Shown here: one piece after another, positions 1 to 8,441 of the stretch
Layout: each line of letters opens with the position of its first letter
How positions within the stretch are numbered: the first letter of the stretch is position 1
Source: Verrucomicrobiota bacterium
Lineage (GTDB): Bacteria; Verrucomicrobiota; Verrucomicrobiia; Opitutales; Opitutaceae
DNA length: 39,435 bases
Assembly (NCBI GenBank): GCA_023430565.1
Contig: JAEZAD010000231.1
Location: forward strand, 1 to 39,435
Direction: 5' to 3'
Notes under the pieces: model-generated
The model's database searches: none
Seen by the model: the letters and a program-made list of their open reading frames with translations, nothing else
What the model was told of the DNA's origin: nothing
Made by a program: the position numbers and the translations under genes

Positions 1-508
1 GCGGATCGTTCGAGGACGCGACGCGCACGGTGATGGTTTTCTCGACGGTCTTTTCGCTGACGCGATCGGTGAGGGTGCAGGTAAAACGATATTCGCCAGT
101 CGGCTCGCCGGGAGAGGTTCGGAATGAAGTGACCTCGCGCGGGTAGTGGAGCGCGTGAGGGGCGGAGGGGACGTCGTGGATGACGACGGATTCCGGTGAG
201 TGCAGGACCTTTCCGTCGGGCCCGACGATTTCGAAATGATAGGTCAGGTGGACGCGGCCGTCATCGTCGGAGGCACCGCCGGCACCGAGCACGACGAGAT
301 CGAGCCGCTGTTCGGGGGCGATCTCGCTGGTGATCGCGATGCTGGGCGGAATGTCGCTGGGCGTGTGGAACCAGATTTCGTTGTGCGCGTATTGGACGGT
401 GGGCAGGACGATCGCGTCGAGGGGACGGGCGGCGGCGGTCTCCGCGGCTGGGAGCTGCACACCAGCAAGGAGGGCTGCACCTGCTGACGCGAGGAGGCGG
501 GGGAGCAT
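1..508 (-). CDS. Secreted protein with Ig-like/PKD-like strand-rich region, C-terminus beyond the window
   Basis: The minus-strand frame is open from an ATG at 508 to the window edge, giving the first 169 residues of a longer protein. The N-terminus (MLPRLLASAGAALLAG, then a small-residue site before AETAAA) is a typical Sec signal peptide. The mature part is rich in alternating hydrophobic strands (for example YHFEIVGPDGKVL and GEYRFTCTLTDR) and ends inside the window with VEKTITVRVA, the usual look of an immunoglobulin-like or bacterial Ig/PKD domain. No catalytic motif is visible. It probably acts in the periplasm or at the cell surface. The function is unknown, and the missing C-terminus could carry a further domain. 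Confidence 0.6.
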   Translation of the reverse strand, partial: MLPRLLASAGAALLAGVQLPAAETAAARPLDAIVLPTVQYAHNEIWFHTPSDIPPSIAITSEIAPEQRLDLVVLGAGGASDDDGRVHLTYHFEIVGPDGKVLHSPESVVIHDVPSAPHALHYPREVTSFRTSPGEPTGEYRFTCTLTDRVSEKTVEKTITVRVASSNDP

Positions 509-598
509 CCGCGGACGATGCGGGCGGTGCCAGAGTGTGGCAACAACCCCGGGGGGTTGGCGGCGGCGATCTCGTTTACTTCGGACGCAAACTCACGG

Positions 599-1075
599 TC
601 AGCGATTCAGTTCCCAAATGGCGGCGTTGAGGAGGAAAGCGAAGCTGACCCAGAGGACGTAGGCGGACCAGAGGAGGGTCGCGAGACGGTCGACGTCGCG
701 GAAGCGGGCGAGGATGCGGATCAGGATGAGCCAGAGGACGGCGACATCGATCAAGGCCAGGAGGGGTGAGCGGAGGCCGAAGAAGAAGATCGACCAGAGG
801 GCGTTGAGGGCGAGTTGCGAGCCATAGAGACGAAAGGTCGTGCGGGCGCCTTGTGCGGAGCCGATCCGCCAGACGCGCCATGCGGCTACGGCCATCGCGA
901 TGTAGAGAAGCGTCCACACCGGACCGAAGACCCAGCCGGGCGGATTCCAAGCCGGTTTGCGGAGGGTGACATACCACGTGTCGACGCTGGTGGAGGTGGC
1001 GTAGGCGCCGATGCCCGCGGCGAGAAATGCGAGGAGCAGGAAAAGGCCGAGCGGCAGCCAAGGCGACTTCGTCAT
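599..1075 (-). CDS. tspO: TspO/MBR family tryptophan-rich sensory protein
   Basis: A 158-residue inner-membrane protein with five predicted membrane helices, the standard TspO size and topology. Family hallmarks are clear: WNPPGWVFGPVWTLLY at residues 43-58, the Trp-rich segment AAWRVWRIG near 65-72, and QLALNALWS at 87-95. TspO/MBR proteins bind porphyrins and other tetrapyrroles and have been linked to stress and light responses; the role here is not shown by sequence alone. The ATG at 1075 opens directly into the first helix (PLGLFLLLAFLAAGIGAYA). It is a stand-alone gene between two secreted-protein genes on the same strand, with gaps of about 90 and 150 bases. Confidence 0.93.
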   Translation of the reverse strand: MTKSPWLPLGLFLLLAFLAAGIGAYATSTSVDTWYVTLRKPAWNPPGWVFGPVWTLLYIAMAVAAWRVWRIGSAQGARTTFRLYGSQLALNALWSIFFFGLRSPLLALIDVAVLWLILIRILARFRDVDRLATLLWSAYVLWVSFAFLLNAAIWELNR

Positions 1076-1224
1076 GGCGCAACGAGAACGCCACGTGCGG
1101 CGGGGCGCAATCCGCGCAGCGGAGAAAGGCGCGCGATTTGCGCGAGGACGATCGCTGGTGCCAAGGCGACGCGCGACGAGGGCACCGCCCTGCTGCGAAC
1201 GCGTGGGCGCGGCGAAGGCGAGGG

Positions 1225-4200
1225 TTACTCGGCGGGGCGGCGGAGCGACTCGTTGCCGAAACCGGTGGCGGGCGTGGCGGCGGTGGCGAGGGCGCCGCGT
1301 GACGCTTCCAGGAGCGCGTGTGCGACGGTGAGGGCGCGCGCGTAGGCTTCGTAATCGGCGGCGACCTGGGCCTGCGCTTCGGCGGCGTCTTCCGACGAAG
1401 CCTCGGTCGCGGCGGCGATGCTGTTGCGGAGCGCCACTTCGCGCATGCGCACCTGCACGAACGCAGCGTCGAATTCCGGGCGTTGCTCCGTTTCCTTCAC
1501 ATCCTGCTGGACGATGCGCCGCGCAGAAACGAGCGAGCGGCTCGTGGCGTCGAGCCCGACACGAAGTTGATAAAGCACCGCCTTGAGGCGGGCGGCATCG
1601 ACGTCGCGGATTTCACGGATCGGCGGAAGCGCGACCAAGGCGGCGGTCTCGGGCAGGGTGTTGGAGTTGGCGGCGAGATCGGACGAAACGGGGGAGACGG
1701 TCACGTCGCTCGTGCTGGAGGGAGAGGTGGCCGGGACGGTGGAGGTGCTCGCCGCAAGATCAGCGGTCGACGCAGCGGCCGTGGTCGGGGCGTCGGGGGC
1801 ACTCGCGTTCGAAGGCGATGCCGTCACGGGTTTGACGACCGGAGCTGGCGCGGGCGTGGAACTGGCGACCTCTGCGCGCGGAGTGCTGACGGCGGGAGTC
1901 GGAGCCGGGGTGGGCGCGGGAGCCGGGGTGGACGTGGCCGGAGAGGCGGTGGGCGTCGGTGCGGCCGCAATGCTCGGAGCCGCGGGCGCAGGGTTGGGCG
2001 TGGAGGGTGTGGGAGCGGGTGCCACGGGTGCACTCGCTGCCGGGGGAGCGACAGGGGCCGTGACCGCGACGTTCGACGCGGTTGACGACGCTTTGGAGAC
2101 GGCTTGCGCCGCGCTGCCGGCGGATTGGGCGGATGTCGTCGCGGAGTCGGCGGCGCCGCTCGGAACTGAATTGCTCGCCACGGCCGAGGCGGTCTGTCCG
2201 GCGGATTGGGCGGCGGTGCTGGCGGCGTCCGCCGCGCTTTGAGAGAACTGCGAGACGGCTTTGGAAGCGGTGTCGGCGGTGGCGGCGACGGTGGCAGCGA
2301 TGCTGTCGGCCGCGGCGCCTGTGCCGGCCGAAGCGGCTTGGGCCGCGTCGCTGGCGACGTTGGCGACGACCTTGGCGGTCTCGGACGCAGCGTTGGCTGC
2401 TTGGGAGGCGGAATCGGCGGCGGCGCCGGCGGCCGAAGCGGCATTGGCCGCGGCTTCGCCCGCGGCGGCAGCGATCGAGTCGACGCCACCCGTGGCGGCG
2501 GCGACGGCGTTGCCGGCAGCGGCGGTGGCCGCGTTGCTCGCGCTGGCGGCGGCCTTCGAGGCCTCGGTCGCGGATTTCGCGGCGGTGCTGGCGGCTTGGG
2601 CGGCGTTGTTGACGGCGGCGGTGGCGGCGTCGCCGACCTTGCCGGCGGTTTGCGCGGCGTTGCCGGCGACACTTGCGGCGGTTTCCGCGGCTTTGGCGGC
2701 GGCCTTGGCGGCACCGTCGGCGGCTTGGGCGGCATTGCCTGCGGCGCTCGCGGCGGCATCGGCAGCGTTGGCGGCTGCATCGCCGGCCGAGGCGGCGGCG
2801 TTGACTGTCTGCGAGGCAGCGCCGGCGGCCGACGCGGCATTGCCGGCGATGTTGCCGGCGGCCGAGGCGGCGACCTGGGCGGCGTCGCCTGCGGCTTGGG
2901 CCGCTTTCGATGCGGCGTTGGCGGCATTGCCTGCGGCGGAGGCGGCGTTACCGGCGGCTTCGACGGCGTTGCCCGCCACGGTGGCGGCCGCGTTCGCGGC
3001 GTTGCCGGCAGCTTGAGCGGCGCTTTCGGCGGCCTGGGTTGCGGCGCCGGCCGCGTTGCCGGCGGCGGCGGTGGCGGCGTTCGCGGCTTGGGCGGCGTTG
3101 CCGGTGACGGCGGAAATATTCGCGGCGGCTTGGGCGGCCGTTTCGCTGGCATTGGCGGCGGCTTGCGAAGCGCTGCCGGCAGCCACGGCGACGTTTTGGA
3201 CGGCGTTGGCCGCGGCTTGAGCAGCCTGTTCCGCGGCGTTGGCGGCGTTGTTGGCGGCTTGGGCGACCTTGCCGGCGACGGCGGCGGCATTGGCGGCGGC
3301 GTTATTGGCGTTGTTTGCGGCGTTGCCCGCGACTTGGGAGACGTTGCCTGCCGCGGCGGCGGCATTGCCGGCGGCGTTAGCGGCGTTGCCGGCGGCCTGG
3401 GCTGCAGCATTATTGGCCGCACTCGCGGCGTTGGCCGCGGCGTTGCCTGCTGCGGTGGCCGCTCCGCCTGCGGCCGCTTGAGCGGCATTGGCGGCGTTGC
3501 CTGCGACTGTGGCGGCGTTGTTGGCCGCGACCGACGCATTGTTGGCGGCGTTGCCCGCAGCTCCGGCTGCGGCTTGGGCCGCCGTGGCGGCGGCTTGTGA
3601 GGCGTTGGCGGCGGCATTCGCGGCGTTGGCGGCGACATTTGCGGCGACGTCGCCGACGCCGGCCGCGACGGAGGCGGCATTGTTGGCGGCGGCGGAGGCG
3701 TTGGCCGCGGCGTTGCCTGCGGCATTCGCGGCATTGGCGGCGGCTTGGGACGCATTGTTGGCTGCGTTGGCGGCGCCGCCCGCTGCTGCTTGCGCGGCGT
3801 TGGCGGCGTTGCCGGCTACGTTGCCCGCGACCGTGGCGGCGTTTTGGGCGGCTTCGACGGCATTGCCTGCGGCAGAGGCGGCGGCGCTGGCGGCATTGCC
3901 GGCGGCCTGAGCTGCATTATTGGCGGCACTCGCGGCGTTGGCCGCGGCGTTGCCTGCTGCGGTGGCCGCTCCGCCTGCGGCCGCTTGAGCGGCATTGGCG
4001 GCGTTGCCTGCGACTGTGGCGGCGTTGTTGGCTGCGACCGACGCATTGTTGGCGGCGTTGCCCGCAGCTCCGGCTGCGGCTTGGGCCGCCGTGGCGGCGG
4101 CTTGTGAGGCGTTGGCGGCCGCATTCGCGGCGTTGCCGGCGACATTTGCGGCGACGTCGCCGACGCTGGCGGCAGCGGCGGCTGCGTTGTTGGCGGCGGC

Positions 4201-5883
4201 GGAGGCATTGGCCGCGGCGTTTTGGGCGGCCGAGGCGGCGTTACCGGCCGCTTCGGAGGCGGCGTTGGCGGCACCTTGAGCAGCGTTGGCGGCGACACTG
4301 GCGGCGTTGCCTGCGGCGGTGGCGGCATTGTTGGCCGCTTCGACAGCATTCCCGGCCACCGATGCCGCGGCGCTCGCTGCATTGTTCGCTGCGCTGGCGG
4401 CATTGTTGGCTACGGTCCCGGCGGCGCTGGCGGCATTGCCTGCGGCTTGAGAAGCGTTGGCAGCGGCGTTGGCCGCATTACCGGCGGCATTCTGGGCAGC
4501 GGAGGCGGCATTGCCGGCGGCTTCACTGGCGGCGTTGGCGGCCTGGGAGGCAACGCTGGCGGCGTTGCCAGCGGCGGTGGCGGCGTTGTTGGCGGCGTCG
4601 GCGGCATTGCCGGCTACGGCTTGAGCCGCGTTGGCCGCGTTGTTGGCGGCACTCGCGGCATTATTGGCGACGGCGGCGGCGTTGCCGGCCGCATTGCCCG
4701 CGACTTCGGCGGCGCCGCTGGCCGCGGCTTGCGCGGCGTTGGCGGCGTTGGCGGCAGCCTGAGTTGCGTTGCCTGCGGCGTTGGCGGCGGCTTCTCCGAC
4801 GGTGGCGGCGGCGGCGGCATTGCCGGCGGCTTGAGAAGCACTGGCGGCGGCATTGGCTGCGTTGCCCGCGGCGTTACCGGCGGCTTGAGAAGCGGCGTTG
4901 CCGGCTGCGCTGGCGGCGTTGCCCGCCGCTGCTTGTGCGGCGTTGGCTGCGTTGCCCGCGGCGGCGGAAGCGCCTTCGGCGGCGGCTTGTGCGGCGTTGG
5001 CTGCTCCGGCGGCGGCATTGGCGGCGTTGCCGGCCACATTGGCGGCTGCGCTGGCGGCGTTTCCGGCTGCTTCGGCTGCTCCGGTCGCGGCGTTGGCGGC
5101 GTTGGCGGCGGCGTTGCCTGCGGCTTCCGCGGCGGCCGTGGCGGCGTTACCGGCGGCCTGGGATGCATTCGCGGCGGCGTTGCCCGCGGCTTCGGCGGCA
5201 TTGTTGGCCGCGGTCGCGGCGTTGGCTGCTCCGGCGGCGGCATTGGCGGCCGTCTCGCCGACGGTGGCAGCGGCGTTGGCTGCATTGCCGGCGGCATTGG
5301 CGGCGGCGGCGGCGGCGTTGCCGGCAGCGTCGGCCGCATTGTTGGCCGCTTGCGCCGCGTTGCCGGCGGCTTGGGAAGCGTTACCGGCGACGTTGGCGGC
5401 GTTGGCCGCGGCATTGCCAGCGGCGTCGGCGGCGTTGTTTGCGACGTTAGCGGCGGCGCTGGCGGCGGCATTGGCCGCTTCACCGGCGGCTTGAGCGGCG
5501 TTGCCGGCAGCGTTGGCGGCATTTGCTGCGACATTGGCGGCGGCATCGGCGGCGTTTTTGGCGGCATCGCCGGCGGCTCCGGCTGCATTCTTCGCGGTTT
5601 GCGCGCCATTGCGGGCGGCTTGTCGCGCGGCCTGCGCTGCGGCGCGGGCGGCTTGGGCGGCGGCCTTGGCGGCGTTGCCGGCGTTGGCGGCGGCGTTGGC
5701 GCCTTGCGCGGCGGCCTCCTGCGCGGGTGACGGGGTGGTCACGACGGAGGGAACGAGCGAAGCGGCAAGGAGGGCGAGGTAACGGGAGGAAATACGTTTC
5801 ACGGCGGATGCGGGTTTGCGCGATAGACCGGGCGTTTGGCGTTCGTTCGCCAGGGAAAATTTCAGGCTCGCGGTCCTTCCCAT
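1225..5883 (-). CDS. Giant Ala/Asn/Gly-repeat secreted protein with Pro-rich linker and C-terminal helical domain
   Basis: This 1,552-codon frame may really begin at the GTG at 5802 (1,525 residues), which gives a compact signal peptide (VKRISSRYLALLAASLVPS, cleavage near SPAQ). Residues about 60-1265 are almost purely Ala with Asn, Gly, Ser, Gln and Val in a 3-4 spaced pattern (units such as GNAANAA and GNAASQAA), as expected for a long alanine-zipper helix; breaks with VGE or VGD recur. About 1270-1415 is a Pro/Ala/Thr/Ser-rich linker. The last 130 residues return to normal composition and end in a charged helical region (RMREVALRNS, VAADYEAYA) shared with the gene at 8442-9338. An in-frame internal duplication lies at 3408-3660 and 3915-4167. 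I recognise no family. A long stalk or spacer spanning periplasm to surface is a plausible inference only. Confidence 0.8.
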   Translation of the reverse strand: MGRTASLKFSLANERQTPGLSRKPASAVKRISSRYLALLAASLVPSVVTTPSPAQEAAAQGANAAANAGNAAKAAAQAARAAAQAARQAARNGAQTAKNAAGAAGDAAKNAADAAANVAANAANAAGNAAQAAGEAANAAASAAANVANNAADAAGNAAANAANVAGNASQAAGNAAQAANNAADAAGNAAAAAANAAGNAANAAATVGETAANAAAGAANAATAANNAAEAAGNAAANASQAAGNAATAAAEAAGNAAANAANAATGAAEAAGNAASAAANVAGNAANAAAGAANAAQAAAEGASAAAGNAANAAQAAAGNAASAAGNAASQAAGNAAGNAANAAASASQAAGNAAAAATVGEAAANAAGNATQAAANAANAAQAAASGAAEVAGNAAGNAAAVANNAASAANNAANAAQAVAGNAADAANNAATAAGNAASVASQAANAASEAAGNAASAAQNAAGNAANAAANASQAAGNAASAAGTVANNAASAANNAASAAASVAGNAVEAANNAATAAGNAASVAANAAQGAANAASEAAGNAASAAQNAAANASAAANNAAAAAASVGDVAANVAGNAANAAANASQAAATAAQAAAGAAGNAANNASVAANNAATVAGNAANAAQAAAGGAATAAGNAAANAASAANNAAQAAGNAASAAASAAGNAVEAAQNAATVAGNVAGNAANAAQAAAGGAANAANNASQAAANAANAAGNAAANASAAANNAASVAAGVGDVAANVAANAANAAANASQAAATAAQAAAGAAGNAANNASVAANNAATVAGNAANAAQAAAGGAATAAGNAAANAASAANNAAAQAAGNAANAAGNAAAAAGNVSQVAGNAANNANNAAANAAAVAGKVAQAANNAANAAEQAAQAAANAVQNVAVAAGSASQAAANASETAAQAAANISAVTGNAAQAANAATAAAGNAAGAATQAAESAAQAAGNAANAAATVAGNAVEAAGNAASAAGNAANAASKAAQAAGDAAQVAASAAGNIAGNAASAAGAASQTVNAAASAGDAAANAADAAASAAGNAAQAADGAAKAAAKAAETAASVAGNAAQTAGKVGDAATAAVNNAAQAASTAAKSATEASKAAASASNAATAAAGNAVAAATGGVDSIAAAAGEAAANAASAAGAAADSASQAANAASETAKVVANVASDAAQAASAGTGAAADSIAATVAATADTASKAVSQFSQSAADAASTAAQSAGQTASAVASNSVPSGAADSATTSAQSAGSAAQAVSKASSTASNVAVTAPVAPPAASAPVAPAPTPSTPNPAPAAPSIAAAPTPTASPATSTPAPAPTPAPTPAVSTPRAEVASSTPAPAPVVKPVTASPSNASAPDAPTTAAASTADLAASTSTVPATSPSSTSDVTVSPVSSDLAANSNTLPETAALVALPPIREIRDVDAARLKAVLYQLRVGLDATSRSLVSARRIVQQDVKETEQRPEFDAAFVQVRMREVALRNSIAAATEASSEDAAEAQAQVAADYEAYARALTVAHALLEASRGALATAATPATGFGNESLRRPAE
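3408..3660 (-). repeat. Internal direct repeat, copy 1, in the Ala-rich gene
   Basis: About 250 bases here match 3915-4167 with only about four differences at an offset of exactly 507 bases (169 codons), so the duplication is in frame. Both copies encode the run from NNASVAANNAATVAG through QAAAGGAATAAGNAAANAA. Nearby repeat units elsewhere in the gene are far more diverged, so this pair is a recent segmental duplication or gene-conversion product. Confidence 0.85.
3915..4167 (-). repeat. Internal direct repeat, copy 2, in the Ala-rich gene
   Basis: Second copy of the near-identical in-frame segment described at 3408-3660. The two copies are separated by about 254 bases of other Ala-rich coding sequence. 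Upstream of the match the alignment shifts by one codon (an extra GCA in copy 1), showing unequal codon gain at the border. Confidence 0.85.
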
Positions 5884-5932
5884 GGGCTCGGCTTTGCGTC
5901 AAAAAACCGAACCGTTTTGCGGTAAGCTGTGG

Positions 5933-5945
5933 GACCCTAAGGGTC
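5933..5945. promoter_or_regulatory. 13-base palindrome between divergent genes
   Basis: GACCCT-A-AGGGTC is a perfect 6+6 inverted repeat around one base. It lies in the roughly 250-base gap between the divergent Ala-rich gene (minus) and the serine hydrolase (plus), about 50 bases upstream of the minus-strand ATG. The gap holds no other gene that I can see. An operator is possible, but a chance palindrome cannot be excluded. Confidence 0.25.
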
Positions 5946-6135
5946 GCATAAGGATACGGCTTTGCCGCCGGTTGTAGGGCCCCGCGAAGCTGTGGCGAAG
6001 GGGAGGTTTTCGCGCTGCGGCCGGGCGCAAGATGGAGAAATACGCCCCATAGGCCCTTTGGGAGGGGGTCGGAGAATGAAACAGTGCAGGATACCGTGAA
6101 GGCCGACGCGGACCTGATGTAACGTGAAGGGGGCC

Positions 6136-7461
6136 ATGATTTGGTGTCGCGCCGCTGGCGGCGAGGCGTTCACTGGCGAAATGATTTACCCCATTGGTTT
6201 TGCGGTTGGAGTTCGTGTGCTGGTGTTGTGCGCGCTTTGGGTGGGCGGCGAAGTGGCGCTGCGGGGCGGCGCTGCGGGGCAGCTGCGGTTCGATGCGGAG
6301 CGGCTAAGCCGGCTGGACCGTGCGATTCAGGAGCAGGTGGACGCGCAGCGGATCGCGGGGGCGGTGATGTTCATCGCGCGGGACGGCGAGACGGTGAAGC
6401 TGCAGACATATGGTCAGCAGGACGTCGAGGCGGGGAAGCCGATGGCGAAGGATGCGATTTTTCGGATCGCATCGATGAGCAAGGCGGTGACGACGGTCGC
6501 GGCGATGATGCTCTACGAAGAAGGGAAGTTCATGCTGCGGGATCCGCTGTCGAATTACATTCCGGCGTTTGCGAATTCGATGGTGGCGGTGCCGGCGCCG
6601 GAGGGGTCAGCGGACGGAACGAAGTATGTTTTGGTGAAGGCGAAGCGGCCGATCTGGATTCGCGATCTGATGACGCACACGGCGGGGCTGACGTATGGGG
6701 GCGAGTGGGACCTCGCGCATGAGGCTTACAAGGAGGCGCGGCTGACAGGTTGGTTTTTCGCGGACAAGGACGAGACGATTGGCGAGGCCGTTGACCGGCT
6801 GGGAAAATTGCCGCTGCATGGTCAGCCGGGTGAGGCGTGGCAGTATGGTTTTGGGACGGATGTGCTGGGGCGGCTCGTTGAAGTTGTTTCGGGGATGCCG
6901 CTGGACCGGTTCATCGAGGAGCGGATTTGCCGGCCGCTCGGGATGAAGGACACGCATTTCTTTTTGCCGCCGGAAAAGGCGGGGCGGCTGGCGAACGTGT
7001 ATGGTTGGGAGGAGGGAAAGCTGGTGTTGAAGGAAAATGCGGAGAACAGCCGCTACGTGAACGGGCCCAGGAAATGTTTTTCGGGCGGAGCGGGGCTGCT
7101 GTCGACGGCGGAGGACTACGGGCGGTTTTTGCAGATGCTCGTGAACGGCGGCGAGCTGGACGGGGTGCGGTTGTTGAGCCCGAAGACGGTCGAGCTCATG
7201 CACGCGAATCATACGGGCGACAAATTCCGGCGGGACACGTCGGCGTTTGGGCTCGGGTTCTGGGTGAACGAGGATCCGGGCTATTTCGGCGAGCTCGTGG
7301 GCGAGGGCGCGTATGGCTGGGGCAGCGCGTATTATCCGCAGTATCTCGTGGATCCGAAGGAGAAGATCGTGGCGCTTTTCATGACGCAGCTGATGCCGAC
7401 GGGCGGGATCAATCTGAACCAGCGGTGGAAGGTGCTGATGTATCAGGCGCTGGTGGAGTGA
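6136..7461 (+). CDS. Serine hydrolase, beta-lactamase class C / esterase family
   Basis: A 441-residue protein of the serine beta-lactamase-like fold (Pfam Beta-lactamase, PF00144). The nucleophile motif SMSK is at residues 113-116 (codons 6472-6483), preceded by the usual FRIA. The second motif is the Tyr of QYGFGTDVLGRLVE (Tyr codon 6844). The C-terminal block YGWGSAYYPQYLVDP leads to IVALFMTQ, a typical family ending. Members are esterases, D-aminopeptidases or peptidases as often as beta-lactamases, so resistance should not be assumed. I chose the ATG at 6136 because GAAGGGGG lies just before it; a GTG at 6124 and an ATG at 6181 are alternatives, the last giving a compact export signal (IYPIGFAVGVRVLVLCAL). 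It is probably periplasmic or lipid-facing. Confidence 0.9.
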   Translation: MIWCRAAGGEAFTGEMIYPIGFAVGVRVLVLCALWVGGEVALRGGAAGQLRFDAERLSRLDRAIQEQVDAQRIAGAVMFIARDGETVKLQTYGQQDVEAGKPMAKDAIFRIASMSKAVTTVAAMMLYEEGKFMLRDPLSNYIPAFANSMVAVPAPEGSADGTKYVLVKAKRPIWIRDLMTHTAGLTYGGEWDLAHEAYKEARLTGWFFADKDETIGEAVDRLGKLPLHGQPGEAWQYGFGTDVLGRLVEVVSGMPLDRFIEERICRPLGMKDTHFFLPPEKAGRLANVYGWEEGKLVLKENAENSRYVNGPRKCFSGGAGLLSTAEDYGRFLQMLVNGGELDGVRLLSPKTVELMHANHTGDKFRRDTSAFGLGFWVNEDPGYFGELVGEGAYGWGSAYYPQYLVDPKEKIVALFMTQLMPTGGINLNQRWKVLMYQALVE

Positions 7462-7470
7462 CGGGGCGGT

Positions 7471-7494
7471 CGGCTCGCTGGCGCTCGCCGCTAC
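7471..7494. repeat. GTAG-ended REP-like element, 24-base family, copy 1
   Basis: It reads CGGCTCGC, TGGCG, then CTCGCCGCTAC on the plus strand. On the minus strand it begins GTAG and contains the mini-hairpin GGCG-AG-CGCC. The same 24-base framework occurs at 7527, 12888 and 30838 with matched changes in the hairpin arms. It lies just after the serine hydrolase stop. A diverged unit ending GCGGCCTAC follows at about 7495-7519. Confidence 0.6.
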
Positions 7495-7526
7495 GAGCGC
7501 GAGCGAGCTCGCGGCCTACGGGGCGG

Positions 7527-7550
7527 CCACTCGCTTACGCTCGTAGCTAC
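7527..7550. repeat. GTAG-ended REP-like element, 24-base family, copy 2
   Basis: CCACTCGC, TTACG, CTCGTAGCTAC on the plus strand, starting GTAG on the minus strand with hairpin TACG-AG-CGTA. It lies between the convergent serine hydrolase and the outer-membrane barrel gene, five bases from the stop of the latter. Together with copy 1 it fills most of this 93-base gap. Confidence 0.65.
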
Positions 7551-7554
7551 GGGT

Positions 7555-8358
7555 TTAGAATTTGTAGCTGAGGAGAGTGCCGAGGCCGAGGTCGGGGCTG
7601 GCGTCGTTGAAGCCGACGAGGACGTAGCCGAGAACGTTCCAGGTTTGGTTCGGGGTGAAGGAAACGAAACCGAGGGCGTCGGTGCCGTTTTCGGCGCCAT
7701 CGATGATGCGGCTGCGCCAGTCGTAGGCGGCGCCGACGATGGTGGTGTCGGACACGCGGAAGGCGGCGCCGGCGGTGGCATAGAAGCCGTCCTTCAGTTG
7801 GAAGGCGCCGCTCGAGCCGAGGAAGCGGTAGCCGACGTTGGCGAACGGGGTGATGACGCCGAAGTTTTGGTAGAAATCGAATTGGGCGTAGTAGTCGGTT
7901 TCGCCGGTGCCGAGGCCCTTGTCTTCGTCGGCGGTGCCGAACTTCACGCGCGTGGTGAAGTCGACGTTGAGTTCGCCGGGAACGGGGCGGAGGTGATACG
8001 TGCCGGAGACGGTGATGTCGCCGAGGCCGGATTCGGAGCTCGTGGTCGGGCGCGTCGGGGCGCCGCCACCACCGCCGCCGGTGCCGCCGCCGGCGACGAC
8101 GGTCGCGGGGCCTTTAATGGTGATGTAGGGGATGCTGGCTTTGAAGGCCCAGCGGCCTTGGTCGTAGTTAAGATGCGCGGGAACGAACGTGACCTCGGTG
8201 TCCTGCGCGAGGCCGTAGCTGCCGCGGCTGTAGTCGTAGCCGACGCCGAGTTTGATGTTGGCGGGCGTTTCGACGGGTTCGGGTGCGGGGGTGTCTTGCG
8301 CGAGGGCGAGAGCCGGCAACGAGAGCAGGGCGAGAACGCGGAGCAGGTGGGAGTTCAT
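7555..8358 (-). CDS. Outer-membrane beta-barrel protein (transporter-like)
   Basis: A 267-residue exported protein with a clear signal peptide (LLRVLALLSLPALALA, then QDTPAP). The mature chain is a series of amphipathic strands with aromatic girdles (IKLGVGYDYSRGSYG, WAFKASIPYITIKG, NVDFTTRVKFG, YYAQFDFYQNF) and ends LLSYKF, the C-terminal Phe signature recognised by the BAM complex. A Gly-rich loop (GGGTGGGGGG) sits near residue 90-100. The style resembles the MetA-pathway/alkane-type transporter barrels, but the substrate is unknown. The strong terminator of the neighbouring Ala-rich gene lies just upstream, so it is likely transcribed from its own promoter. Confidence 0.8.
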   Translation of the reverse strand: MNSHLLRVLALLSLPALALAQDTPAPEPVETPANIKLGVGYDYSRGSYGLAQDTEVTFVPAHLNYDQGRWAFKASIPYITIKGPATVVAGGGTGGGGGGAPTRPTTSSESGLGDITVSGTYHLRPVPGELNVDFTTRVKFGTADEDKGLGTGETDYYAQFDFYQNFGVITPFANVGYRFLGSSGAFQLKDGFYATAGAAFRVSDTTIVGAAYDWRSRIIDGAENGTDALGFVSFTPNQTWNVLGYVLVGFNDASPDLGLGTLLSYKF

Positions 8359-8390
8359 GTTGGGGAAAGTCGGTTGGGCTGGAGGGTAGG

Positions 8391-8422
8391 AAAACGCCCC
8401 GGGACGCTTGGTTCCCGGGGCG
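8391..8422 (-). terminator. Rho-independent terminator of the small Ala-rich gene
   Basis: A perfect 10-base stem CGCCCCGGGA / TCCCGGGGCG (8395-8404 and 8413-8422) with an 8-base loop, followed on the minus strand by TTTTCC. It lies about 20 bases past the stop codon at 8442 and ends the minus-strand transcript of the Ala-rich gene before the barrel gene. Confidence 0.85.
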
Positions 8423-8441
8423 GAAGTGACCGCGGAATCGG

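Noticed and set aside
2206..5450. Long open frames on the plus strand opposite the Ala-rich gene (Gly-rich and Arg-rich translations)
   Set aside because: They arise because GCC, AAC and GGC codons rarely create stops on the other strand. Their translations are low-complexity shadows without start signals or signal peptides.
1800..5700. CRISPR-like array in the repetitive region
   Set aside because: Units are short, variable, without uniform spacers, and keep a single reading frame; this is a coding repeat.
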